Shown here: piece after piece, positions 6,203-13,879 of the stretch
How the letters are laid out: each line of letters begins with the position of its first letter
Numbering within the stretch: position 1 is the first letter of the stretch
Assembly (NCBI GenBank): GCA_031277235.1
Contig: JAITMT010000188.1
Coordinates: 1-14,100 of the forward strand
Reading direction: 5' to 3'
DNA length: 14,100 nucleotides
From: Tannerella sp.
GTDB taxonomy: Bacteria; Bacteroidota; Bacteroidia; Bacteroidales; Tannerellaceae
Position numbers and translations under genes: made by a program
The notes under the pieces: generated by a model
Told to the model about the DNA's origin: nothing
Databases searched by the model: none
What the model saw: the letters and a program-made list of their open reading frames with translations, nothing else

Positions 6203-9200
6203 TCACATTTTGTTTATTTTTGACGCTAATTCGTGCAAAACGCCAATCAACGGATAAAAAAACAGCGTTTCCTCCACTTTTTTATTTTCCCGCTTATGAC
6301 TTAAAGCCGATTTCAGTGATTGTGACAATTCAATACGGTCTTTACAGATTTCTTTTACCTTATTGATAATACTGTCATCAGCGCCAAGCGAAGCGGTAAG
6401 AAACTCGTCGTTCTTTTCGTGAAGTTCAAACAGGAAATCGACAAATTCGATTACCGAATTAACTATTTGCTTTTGAACACTTTCCGTAATATCTTCAAAC
6501 TTGACTTCCTTACTTGCCATGCAGTTCATATTATCGCCGATTAAAGTAAATTTGATTTTCTTAATATCAGCAGGAGTTTGAGGTATCGAGTTGAGAATAC
6601 CACCTTTACTTGTGGCTTTTTTCGGCTCGTCTTCAAAAATAATGTCCAGACGACTGCCTTTCGTTCCGTAAACACCGTCGAAAATCAGTTGGGCAAATTC
6701 ACCAATGGTGTTGTTATTCGATGAGAGAACACGCAGGGTTTTTGAACCATTTCCGCTGAAAGCCAAAGTCAAAGGTCGTTTCAAACCTTTAGTTCTCATA
6801 GACTTTGCAATAAAGTATATAATTGCACCGTAAAACAAGATAAAAACGTATTTGAATTTTTTATTATTGGAAAGTTTTGCCAGAAAATTAAGTGATTCAT
6901 TGCCCTTTACTTTTTTATTTCCCAACAACGAAAACAGGAAAGCAATAATATCAGACGAATTCTGGTATCTCGTAATCTGTTGAATCGTGGCTGTTAAGTC
7001 ATCCAAACCGCAGGCAGAAAGAGTTTCAATAAATTCGTTGTAATAACGTTGAATAAAACCGTTGCTATCGGAATCCCAACGGGCTTCATTGCCTATTCCC
7101 CCATCTCCAAAAATGGCATTTGAAGCAAACAGGAATGAAAGTAACATTTGAGGTTTGTCGTCTTCAACGATATAAACATCTGTAGTGCCACCCCCCACAT
7201 CAATGGTGACGACTTCGGTACTTGCTCCTTTTTTACGCTTATAGTAGCGATGTGGTGCGGCTGATTCGGAAATCGTTATCAAGTTTTTTTCAGCGTCGCC
7301 GCCAAAATATTTTTTGTAAAATTCCATCCAATAGCCATTGAAATTGTCGAATTTGCCCGTGTCCATACTTGCAGGATAGAACCAAATGATTTTGGTTGCT
7401 TTCAGATTTCCGCCGTTCAGTATCACTTTATTCCGCAACAGCAGAAAGATATTCTCCAAATAAAGTTTTACCAGACAGTCTTCTTCTTCGCCTCGCCATT
7501 TGAGTTCGGTACGGGCTTCATTGTAGGCATCCGGGAACATCTCCCTTTCGTAAAGAAAAGGAATGTTGCCATTTGCCAAAGCATACATGTTATCACTGCG
7601 GTTATTTCGATTCCATTCCGAAAAAACGGTACGCATCGGGAATGAGAAATCGTCCTTATTTTTATCGCCAATAGTATTAGGTATGAAATTATGTACGAAT
7701 GCTCCGTTAATGTCGCGGTCACTGTATTGCGTATGCAACCGGAGCATCTGTTCTTCTCCCGAAAGAATGTCAAAGGAATTTGAATTGGAAGGCAATTGAC
7801 CTTCATTGGTAACAAAACCGTATTCTATATGTGTGTTGGTCGTACCAAAGTCAATAGCAAAAGTAAAAATTCTATTTCCATTTGTTATTTTAAATTTAGG
7901 AATAATCACACCCTGAATATCACTCACCGATACATTTATTCTGTCGAAATTATCTGTAATCACATACGCTTCTTTGCTGCATTCGTTCAAATCAATATTT
8001 TTTGCTTCCCTGACAATATGCGCCTCTTCTTTTATCGGACTGTTGCCCCGGTAACAAGTTAATTTGACATCCAATTCTCCTTTGTCAAACAGAGCAATGC
8101 GGTAGTATTTCTCAACATCATCGGGAAATTTCACCAGCGGCATTATTCCCAAGCCAAACTTCTTTTCGAGCAATGCTCCATCATTTGTTTCTTTTGTTTT
8201 ATCGGGATCCGTACCTCCTTCAAAATAAATACGGCTGTATTCAATCACATCATCTTTCACGGGAATACGCAAAACGGCTTTAATACCATCAGGACGGTTT
8301 TGCAATTCAAACATTTTTTTACCGTTCGAAAGTGTCCCTGTTAGTTGTTCTACCGTGAAACACTCAAAAAACAGGCTTTTGAGCGGCAACAGGTAACTGT
8401 TGCCGTCTGCCCTGTCGAAATTGCCATCAAAGAAATTGGCGCTGTTAATTCCGTACGGCATACGTATGACGGTATCAGTCAGAAAATCGCCGATAGTAAA
8501 ATAAGGATACTTTGAACCGTCGCCGGGCAGAGTACGTTCGCTCTGTGGTGCAGGGTCATAATAAGGAATTTTGATGTTTCTGTCCCACGCTTCCATCGTA
8601 TAGAGAGTCTGTTTGGTGTAAGTATCCACCGGCAATACGAGCGGCTTTTTGCCGTCAATGCGATAGTCTGACCGGGCAAGAAGAAAACCGCTGCATTCAA
8701 TTGCTTGTGCGTCCTGCACCTTTTGTCTCACAGGCATACCGTTGATAACATATACCAGATTGCCGGCTTCGCCATTTACTGCGACTTCGGCGTAATTGTC
8801 CATCGCGCTTGCCTGTAAATTGCGAATAATTTGCTGCGTTTGCTGCGTTAATTTTTCAAAATTTTCGTCAAGATATTTATTCACTTCAGGAAAAAGGCGG
8901 GGAAATTCCCGATTAACAATGCGCAACAGATACCAGAATTTCTGATATTCCAAATCGCGCCTGTATAGTGGCATGTATTCGTCGTCAAACGGGCGGTCAT
9001 TGCCAAAACGTATTGTTTCTCCTGCTTCACTGAAATCGTTCGCTGAACTGAAAAAAAGTGTGGCAGGAGAAGTTGCACCGATGATATTGGTTATGCCTAT
9101 GCCGTTCTTGTAATTAAGCAGATACATTCTGTCCATCCGGGCAAAATTATATTTTCTACCGTCCTGTTTGAGAAATATATCGTAGGTTTTTCCCAATAAT

Positions 9201-9565
9201 TCGTGCTCCCGGTAAGGAGATTCAAGCAATTCGTTCATGTCGTTTTCCTTATCCCAAACAATTATTTCCAACTGGTCGGCAAATTTATCGTACTCAAAAA
9301 AAATTTGTCCTACATCGAACGCATCCGATACCATTTTGTGGTGAATGGTTTTGCCGTCAATACCCATTGCCGCTACTTTTCCGAAAGCGGTTTTTACCAA
9401 ATCAATCCGCGCAAAAGGAGAAGGAATTGAAGTAATTTCACGTTTTGCCGATTCGCCATTCGGGTCCTGAATCTGCTCTATGACATTTGTACCGTATTTG
9501 GAAGAATTTCCCCAATCGGTCAGAGCGTTATTGCCCTCCGTGTGTAATCTGAATATATAACTCAT
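6203..9565 (-). CDS. SrfB-like protein with actin/Hsp70-fold ATPase core
   Basis: A large 1120-residue cytoplasmic protein (no signal or clear membrane segment). The N-terminal half (about 1-560) has no motif I can name. The second half carries the nucleotide-binding signature of the actin/Hsp70/sugar-kinase superfamily: phosphate-1 loop FAIDFGTTNTH (569-579), a connect-like ESAAPHRYY (767-775), phosphate-2 loop DVGGGTTDV (789-797), GDGGIGNEA (820-828) and an adenosine loop LAFSGNGSKTL (934-944). Length and layout recall the SrfB 'virulence factor' family, whose molecular role is unknown; I assign this by memory of the family rather than by alignment. All the ATP-contacting motifs look intact, so it should bind and probably hydrolyse ATP. 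It starts 5 bp after the stop of the tubulin-like gene, a spacing that suggests coupled translation and a joint function. Confidence 0.82.
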   Translation of the reverse strand: MSYIFRLHTEGNNALTDWGNSSKYGTNVIEQIQDPNGESAKREITSIPSPFARIDLVKTAFGKVAAMGIDGKTIHHKMVSDAFDVGQIFFEYDKFADQLEIIVWDKENDMNELLESPYREHELLGKTYDIFLKQDGRKYNFARMDRMYLLNYKNGIGITNIIGATSPATLFFSSANDFSEAGETIRFGNDRPFDDEYMPLYRRDLEYQKFWYLLRIVNREFPRLFPEVNKYLDENFEKLTQQTQQIIRNLQASAMDNYAEVAVNGEAGNLVYVINGMPVRQKVQDAQAIECSGFLLARSDYRIDGKKPLVLPVDTYTKQTLYTMEAWDRNIKIPYYDPAPQSERTLPGDGSKYPYFTIGDFLTDTVIRMPYGINSANFFDGNFDRADGNSYLLPLKSLFFECFTVEQLTGTLSNGKKMFELQNRPDGIKAVLRIPVKDDVIEYSRIYFEGGTDPDKTKETNDGALLEKKFGLGIMPLVKFPDDVEKYYRIALFDKGELDVKLTCYRGNSPIKEEAHIVREAKNIDLNECSKEAYVITDNFDRINVSVSDIQGVIIPKFKITNGNRIFTFAIDFGTTNTHIEYGFVTNEGQLPSNSNSFDILSGEEQMLRLHTQYSDRDINGAFVHNFIPNTIGDKNKDDFSFPMRTVFSEWNRNNRSDNMYALANGNIPFLYEREMFPDAYNEARTELKWRGEEEDCLVKLYLENIFLLLRNKVILNGGNLKATKIIWFYPASMDTGKFDNFNGYWMEFYKKYFGGDAEKNLITISESAAPHRYYKRKKGASTEVVTIDVGGGTTDVYIVEDDKPQMLLSFLFASNAIFGDGGIGNEARWDSDSNGFIQRYYNEFIETLSACGLDDLTATIQQITRYQNSSDIIAFLFSLLGNKKVKGNESLNFLAKLSNNKKFKYVFILFYGAIIYFIAKSMRTKGLKRPLTLAFSGNGSKTLRVLSSNNNTIGEFAQLIFDGVYGTKGSRLDIIFEDEPKKATSKGGILNSIPQTPADIKKIKFTLIGDNMNCMASKEVKFEDITESVQKQIVNSVIEFVDFLFELHEKNDEFLTASLGADDSIINKVKEICKDRIELSQSLKSALSHKRENKKVEETLFFYPLIGVLHELASKINKM

Positions 9566-9570
9566 AACTT

Positions 9571-11034
9571 TTACATTCTAAATTTTGATTTAAGCAATTC
9601 GTCTATCGCATTGTAAAACAGTTCAACAAAAATCTGTTCGGAAGCGCTGTCCGTTTTGATTTTACTCTGTTTTGTATTTAAATAGTCGTCAAACAAAGCG
9701 TAATTTGATTTCAAGCTTGCAACCTTGGTAGATGTTTCTCCCGTAATAAGCGAAAAGACATCATTTTTCTTTTCTCTCAAATCGTACGGTTTAAAAGCGC
9801 GTACATTCCTGCCCATTTCCATCAACCACTGCAAATATGCGACTTTGAAATCAGTCAATTCCGATTGAAAAAACGGCGATTTAAAAAAATTCTCGTCAAA
9901 CTCGTGATCTTTTGCCCACGGTTGCGATTTATACGAATCCCGGATTTGTTCGTTTAAGTATTTGCAAAACAAAGTGAATGCCGTCAGAGGTTTTTTAATG
10001 GTTGTATTGGTCTTGGCATCCAAGTCGGCGAAAGCAATTTCTCTCGCTTCCGTTTTTATGCCGAATTCCTTGTAAATAGTGCCTTGTGACTGTCCATTTG
10101 CAGTGCTTAAACCCGTTTGTGCAGCAAAATCAACAATCGCCAATGCTGCCGCAAGTTCAATAAAATGTGCATCGTTTTGCTGTGTAGAGCCGCCTTCCGA
10201 GTTTTTATATTGCTTACTGATATTATCTCCGATATAATACAGAGCGTTAACCTCTGTCATATTGCGCTCATAGTAACTTAAGGCAGCTTTGGTTTTGCTG
10301 ATGAAGGTAGCAGAATCTATCTCGCTGCGTATTTCTTCATCAGGGTTATTATCGGGTACAACATCGAAATAAGGCAAAACCGATATGGCGCCGATAATGG
10401 AATTTTTCACATTCTCGCAGCCCGATTGCGTGTCACCGATCGCTCGTATATTTTTCAACAAAAGCGGGAAACCGCTTGCACCGGTCCCGCCAAAAATGGA
10501 CGAAATAATAAAAATACGGTCGTCCTGTCCAACAGATGCGGCAAAATTTCTGAATTCGTCAGACAATGCAAACTGATTTAGCACCACACTGCCGATATTT
10601 GGATTCCCCTTAAAGCCAACCTCCATCGTTGCATCAAGGTTTTTATTCGAAAACAGCATTTTTGCCAGTGCGTAGTTGGCATTATGTTTGCCGTTTGCGT
10701 CTGTCATCAGCGATAAACCAATGTAATCCTTGAAATCGGTGTTTTCGGTGTTTTGCAAAGGCATTCTCACCGAAGGAATGATTTCCAAGTTAATTTTTGT
10801 ACCAAAAAAAGCATTTCTGTTATAGTTGTTGTGGTCGATGCGGTCGTAGATTCTTTTGTAATCTTGCATTAATTTTATTGTGCGGGTAAGGTCGGCAGCC
10901 GCGTGATCGGGATCAATCACTATCGGTACAATCTCATCTGCATTGATTTTCACTCCTGCTGCCAACAGCATTGAGAGAGACTTTAAAACTCTCGAACCGG
11001 TTCCACCGATTCCGAATACATATAATTTACTCAT
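9571..11034 (-). CDS. Tubulin/FtsZ-superfamily protein (Tubulin_2-like)
   Basis: A 487-residue protein, longer than the core of FtsZ. The N-terminus MSKLYVFGIGGTGSRVLKSL is a Rossmann-type nucleotide-binding start (GIGGTGSR at 8-15), and FGGTGASG (181-188), after strand IFIISSI, matches the tubulin signature GGTGS/A-x-G that contacts the phosphates of GTP. An acidic segment (227-240, DNNPDEEIRSEID) follows. The C-terminal half is mainly helical, unlike FtsZ, and lacks an FtsZ-type conserved tail, so this is not the cell-division FtsZ. Such divergent tubulin-like proteins are known from predicted membrane-remodelling loci with vWA proteins. Whether it polymerises is unknown. Neighbours are the small membrane protein (19 bp upstream) and the actin-like protein (5 bp downstream). 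Confidence 0.85.
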   Translation of the reverse strand: MSKLYVFGIGGTGSRVLKSLSMLLAAGVKINADEIVPIVIDPDHAAADLTRTIKLMQDYKRIYDRIDHNNYNRNAFFGTKINLEIIPSVRMPLQNTENTDFKDYIGLSLMTDANGKHNANYALAKMLFSNKNLDATMEVGFKGNPNIGSVVLNQFALSDEFRNFAASVGQDDRIFIISSIFGGTGASGFPLLLKNIRAIGDTQSGCENVKNSIIGAISVLPYFDVVPDNNPDEEIRSEIDSATFISKTKAALSYYERNMTEVNALYYIGDNISKQYKNSEGGSTQQNDAHFIELAAALAIVDFAAQTGLSTANGQSQGTIYKEFGIKTEAREIAFADLDAKTNTTIKKPLTAFTLFCKYLNEQIRDSYKSQPWAKDHEFDENFFKSPFFQSELTDFKVAYLQWLMEMGRNVRAFKPYDLREKKNDVFSLITGETSTKVASLKSNYALFDDYLNTKQSKIKTDSASEQIFVELFYNAIDELLKSKFRM

Positions 11035-11053
11035 ATCTAATTATTAATTACAA

Positions 11054-11518
11054 TTAAAACGGGACGCGTTTACAATTGGTACTCCACCATTTAAGTGCGA
11101 CTGAAAAAAAGATGAAAAAACCGGCTGATACGAAAAGATTGGCAAGCCCGAACATCCAGCAGGAAGATTCGTAAATACCTCCATTTTCGCCATTCACAAG
11201 ACACTCGCCAATGTTTCCTGCCCACAGGTCGCCAAGAGTTATTCCTGCGCCGATAAAAAAATTGGACAATCCTACCAGCATTAGCATCAATAACCACGAC
11301 CACCGTTTGTTGAATCGCGGGTGATTAATAACATAATAATAAAGAAATACGACAGCCAGCGCTATTCCCAATGCTATAAATCCATACATTAGAAATTGAT
11401 TGCTATCCAAATATCCGCCTTCCGTATCTTCGGAGGGACACTCATATCCCGACAGAAAATCAGCCATATCTCCGCCAAATAAAGCAGCAAACCAACGATA
11501 AATAGTTTCAAAAAACAT
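11054..11518 (-). CDS. Small three-helix integral membrane protein
   Basis: A 154-residue protein with no family I recognise. It has an amphipathic N-terminal helix (about 1-23), a short acidic, Cys-containing segment (24-39), and predicted transmembrane helices at about 42-63, 73-96 and 120-145. The loop between the last two (97-119, with Cys106) and Cys120 could form a disulphide if it lies in the periplasm. It ends in a basic tail (KWWSTNCKRVPF) that should be cytoplasmic. Its position between the vWA lipoprotein gene (13 bp upstream) and the tubulin-like gene (19 bp downstream) makes it a candidate membrane anchor linking the two. Confidence 0.75.
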   Translation of the reverse strand: MFFETIYRWFAALFGGDMADFLSGYECPSEDTEGGYLDSNQFLMYGFIALGIALAVVFLYYYVINHPRFNKRWSWLLMLMLVGLSNFFIGAGITLGDLWAGNIGECLVNGENGGIYESSCWMFGLANLFVSAGFFIFFSVALKWWSTNCKRVPF

Positions 11519-11531
11519 AACTCAAAAGATT

Positions 11532-12779
11532 TTATTTAATATTTATTTTTATTTCCGTATAATATTTATTATCAAAAGTAAAAGCATCAAAAATACCGTC
11601 AATTTGATATTTTATTCCATAAGTTTTCCCTTCTGAAGCGGTAGAACCGTCATCGTCATTGGCATCACCGACCCAAGCGGGAAGAACGATTTTAAGCCTT
11701 ACGACAACATCGCCTTTAGATACTTTGTCGGAACTGAAATTCAAAGTATGTGTGTAACCTTTTCCTTTAGTTGTGCTTGGCTTGATTTCCAAGTCATACT
11801 TACTGTTATTTTCATAGTTATTGCTATTCAGCAAATAATCTTCATCCAGCAGTAAACCCGAAAAATCAACATTTACCGCAAATTTAACCTTTCCCGTGTG
11901 GCTGTCTTTTTTCAAATCTTCAATAGTGGTTTTAGTCTCTTTTTTTGATTTTTTAAATTTGCCTATACTTGGGTTTATAAAGTATTTTACCGGCTGACTG
12001 CCGGAGACGATTGAAAAAACATTTTTTATACCCCCGCCTTTAAAATCATTATCCGGAGCCTTTTTGCGTAAATCGGACAAATATTTTGCATCGCCAAATA
12101 TATACATATAATAAGGACGTTGTTCGTTTATTGAAATTTTGGCATCTGCTTTATTGTAGAATATCCCTTTGAAATTAGACGATAACTGATAAACAATTAC
12201 TGCCGTGTTTGGGTATTTATCCAGATATTCATCAACGGAAACAGCAATTCCTGTTTGTTGAATGGAAAGATAATCTGCCGCGTTTGCCTTGCCCGGCGAA
12301 AAAATACCATCGGTTACCAAAATTGCAATTTCATTTTGTTGTGTTTCAGACAAAACTGTTTTGATAACATTTGCAATATCTGAAATGCCAAGATTTCCAC
12401 CTTTGGATTTGAATGTTGCGGGATTAAGTTTTTGGACAAAATCCTGCATAATAACCGCATTGGAATCTTTGATGACCGTTCCCTGCGGTAAAATAAGACT
12501 GTTAATATAAAACAGGTTTAAAGTATCGGTAAATCCGGACATTTTAATTTTTCCGAGATAGCCGAATATGGCTTGTTTAAACTCCGTATCGCCATTCACA
12601 TATCCGTCCATACTGCCCGAATTTTCAATATAGATATTGACAACGGGTTTAATTTCCGACTGCTCATCACTAATGACAAGTGGAGCTTTTCCGTTGGTAT
12701 TTTCTTTTCTGCCTTCGTTGCACGCAAATGGCAAACATGCCATAAATATTAAAAAACCTAAAAAATATTTGTTTCTCAT
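11532..12779 (-). CDS. vWA-domain lipoprotein
   Basis: A 415-residue protein that opens the operon. The signal ends in lipobox LPFAC (Cys20), so it is a lipoprotein. A von Willebrand factor A domain occupies about 45-235: strand VVNIYIENSGSM holds the metal site in the form E-N-S-G-S (52-56), with Glu where Asp is usual; GGNLGISDI (127-135) follows, and IAILVTDG (151-158) supplies the second MIDAS Asp157. The C-terminal half (about 290-415) looks beta-rich with several strands (VKFAVNVDFSG, VVVRLKIVLPAW, EIKINIK). vWA domains usually bind a partner protein through the metal. The start at 12779 begins the signal sequence; a GGAGG lies 15 bases upstream, rather far for a ribosome site. No good promoter is visible directly before it. 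Confidence 0.85.
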   Translation of the reverse strand: MRNKYFLGFLIFMACLPFACNEGRKENTNGKAPLVISDEQSEIKPVVNIYIENSGSMDGYVNGDTEFKQAIFGYLGKIKMSGFTDTLNLFYINSLILPQGTVIKDSNAVIMQDFVQKLNPATFKSKGGNLGISDIANVIKTVLSETQQNEIAILVTDGIFSPGKANAADYLSIQQTGIAVSVDEYLDKYPNTAVIVYQLSSNFKGIFYNKADAKISINEQRPYYMYIFGDAKYLSDLRKKAPDNDFKGGGIKNVFSIVSGSQPVKYFINPSIGKFKKSKKETKTTIEDLKKDSHTGKVKFAVNVDFSGLLLDEDYLLNSNNYENNSKYDLEIKPSTTKGKGYTHTLNFSSDKVSKGDVVVRLKIVLPAWVGDANDDDGSTASEGKTYGIKYQIDGIFDAFTFDNKYYTEIKINIK

Positions 12780-12999
12780 TACTGATCTTTTTTGCCTCCA
12801 AACGGAGCGTTAAACTTTATTTTACAGATCCAAAACACGGGGATACAAAGTATTCCGGATTTTCTTCATGTTCATAATTCATTATTCTCATCCCGTTTTT
12901 TTTTGAAACGCTCTCCGGCTCCATTCTCGCTTTGATAATTTAACTTTCTTATTCATCATATTTCAATTTATAATATACCTTTTAATATAGAGTTCCAGA
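12780..12999. other. Leader region before the vWA operon without recognised content
   Basis: About 220 bp of AT-rich DNA between the terminator-like hairpin and the vWA start. On the minus strand there are only short open frames of 15-24 codons, with no conserved features that I can see. A near-miss -7 box (TACTTTG, one base short of TAnnTTTG) sits around 12846-12852 without a -33 partner. I see no convincing promoter, RNA gene or repeat. Confidence 0.5.
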
Positions 13000-13031
13000 T
13001 AATAAAAATAGCGGACTTATCATCCGCTATT
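13000..13031 (-). terminator. Intrinsic terminator-like hairpin
   Basis: On the minus strand a perfect 9-bp stem AATAGCGGA / TCCGCTATT (13031-13023 and 13015-13007) with a 7-base loop runs directly into TTTATT. This is a standard Rho-independent terminator shape for minus-strand transcription. There is no T tract on the plus side, so it works in one direction only. Its 5' arm shares six bases with the closing stem of the large hairpin before it. Confidence 0.65.
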
Positions 13032-13184
13032 GAAGTCTTAGGATACTGTATTACAAGATATAAGCCCGCACATTGCGAGCGCTTCACATTTTTCTTGTAA
13101 TACTGTTGAAAGTTCCTAAGTTTCAATAGCAAGATTGTGCGTAAACGCCGTTTTAAATATTTCTCTAAATGCGCACTACTGCGC
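13007..13184 (-). ncRNA. Candidate structured RNA or leader (long interrupted hairpin)
   Basis: Three collinear stems can form: GCTATTGAA/TTCAATAGC (13122-13130 with 13026-13034, 9 bp), CTTAGGA/TCCTAAG (13114-13120 with 13037-13043, 7 bp) and TATTACAAGA/TCTTGTAATA (13093-13102 with 13049-13058, 10 bp). They are separated by internal loops and capped by a 34-base loop that can itself fold (GCTCGCA/TGCGGGC, one wobble). A further small hairpin GCGCA-ctac-TGCGC lies at 13171-13184. With the minus-strand terminator at its end it could be a small RNA (a 6S-like shape is one option), an attenuator leader for the vWA operon, or a dispersed repeat. The strand is inferred from the terminator. I do not recognise a specific RNA family. 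Confidence 0.4.
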
Positions 13185-13211
13185 GTGTGTCATACCATAC
13201 AATTCATAAAT

Positions 13212-13343
13212 TTAAAAGTTAGTACAATATATTCTGACGCTCTCCGAGTAAACAGTATCAAGTCCCAAAGCAACTCCGTTTGAAAACGGCAAATTCAAAA
13301 AACAATCATTCTTCGGTTTAACTTTTGTAACTATTGGACTCAT
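13212..13343 (-). pseudogene. DUF2442 remnant with internal deletion
   Basis: A 43-codon frame whose two ends match the two ends of the DUF2442 family, which is usually about 80 residues. The start MSPIVTKVKPKNDCFLNL then FSNGV corresponds to the family's N-terminal strands, and LGLDTVYSESV corresponds to its C-terminal D(L)-x-P-D-T-V/L-Y-x-x-S-V motif. The middle, roughly 30-40 residues with the family's RIFD-type and W-x-NG segments, is absent and the ends are joined in frame. It lies 10 bp after the DUF4160 frame, the usual order for this gene pair. The comparison is from memory of the families; I believe that the product is no longer functional. Confidence 0.6.
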
Positions 13344-13353
13344 ATTGTTTATT

Positions 13354-13617
13354 TTAGCGATTCAATCTTAAAAACCGGAATCCGGCTTTCTCTGATTCCC
13401 TATCCGGTAAGCAATTTTCTTCTGCGCAATTCAAAACCGAATTTCGCATACTTGTCCTATCATTCCTCAATTTACCTTCAATAATTTTTCTTCCAAGTAT
13501 CGGAAATACACCCCATTTACCCTGATATTCCGTATGAATATGCAGGATATGATACCGGACACGGTCAAACTGATAAAGGTTGATTATCAAGCCATAAAAC
13601 ATTAAAATCACTACCAT
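13354..13617 (-). pseudogene. Degenerate DUF4160 gene
   Basis: An 87-codon frame that resembles DUF4160, a small family commonly paired with DUF2442 in toxin-antitoxin-like modules. MFYGLIINLYQFD matches the family's opening strands, HIHTEYQGKWGVF matches its PHFHAEYxG region, and RKIIEGKL matches its IIEGxL segment. The usual N-D-H-x-P-P-H block is altered (FDRVRYHILHIH, about three residues longer), and the tail drifts from the family's W-x-x-x-x-x-x-x-L-x-x-x-W pattern. With the damaged partner downstream it is probably decayed, although the frame is still open. The start at 13617 is supported by a promoter-like -7 box about 30 bases upstream; the frame continues to 13659, across that box. 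Confidence 0.55.
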
Positions 13618-13646
13618 ATCGTACTTTCTTTGAATAGAAATCGCTG

Positions 13647-13654
13647 CAAAGATA
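13647..13654 (-). promoter_or_regulatory. -7 promoter element before the DUF4160 remnant
   Basis: TATCTTTG on the minus strand matches TAnnTTTG, about 30 bases before the ATG at 13617. Upstream is T/A-rich without a well-spaced TTTG (the nearest is 13 bases away, too close). It is the only consensus -7 box that I find on the minus strand between proC and the vWA gene, so the operon may be reached from it by readthrough. Confidence 0.45.
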
Positions 13655-13659
13655 GTCAA

Positions 13660-13851
13660 TTTTTTAACAAAAAAAATAAAATGTTAATTTTTTTTCAAAA
13701 TAGAAATTATAAGCGTGAAATGCAATCTTCAAATCCTCAAATCCTCAAATTTTCCAATCCCCCAATTACCCTCTTTCCCGTCTTTTCCCCGCAAAATCAC
13801 AAAAAATCACGAAAATTACCCCCAAAATATCTTTGGAGGAGTTATTTTTTG
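13660..13851. other. AT-rich divergent intergenic stretch with a short direct repeat
   Basis: About 190 bp between the divergent minus-strand promoter and proC. It has A and T tracts near 13660-13700 and two copies of TCAAATCC plus a partial third (13729-13750), followed by a C-rich stretch. I see no gene or RNA in it. Confidence 0.5.
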
Positions 13852-13859
13852 TACTTTTG
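13832..13859 (+). promoter_or_regulatory. Promoter of proC
   Basis: TACTTTTG (13852-13859) matches the TAnnTTTG -7 element, 20 bases before the ATG. A TTTG at 13832-13835 is 16 bases upstream, slightly closer than the usual spacing, so the -33 part is less certain than the -7 part. Confidence 0.6.
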
Positions 13860-13879
13860 TCGCGCATAAGAATAAAAAA

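Noticed and set aside
9571..11034. Identification of the tubulin-like protein as FtsZ
   Set aside because: The C-terminal half and length differ from FtsZ, there is no FtsZ-type tail, and the neighbourhood is not a division cluster.
12820..12960. Short minus-strand frames (15-24 codons) before the vWA gene, two of them overlapping by ATGA
   Set aside because: They are too short, with no conserved pattern or ribosome site that I can defend; they may be chance frames in the leader.
13007..13190. Inverted repeats considered as CRISPR or insertion-sequence ends
   Set aside because: There is no regular repeat-spacer spacing, no cas gene, no transposase and no target-site duplication visible; a folded RNA or leader fits better.
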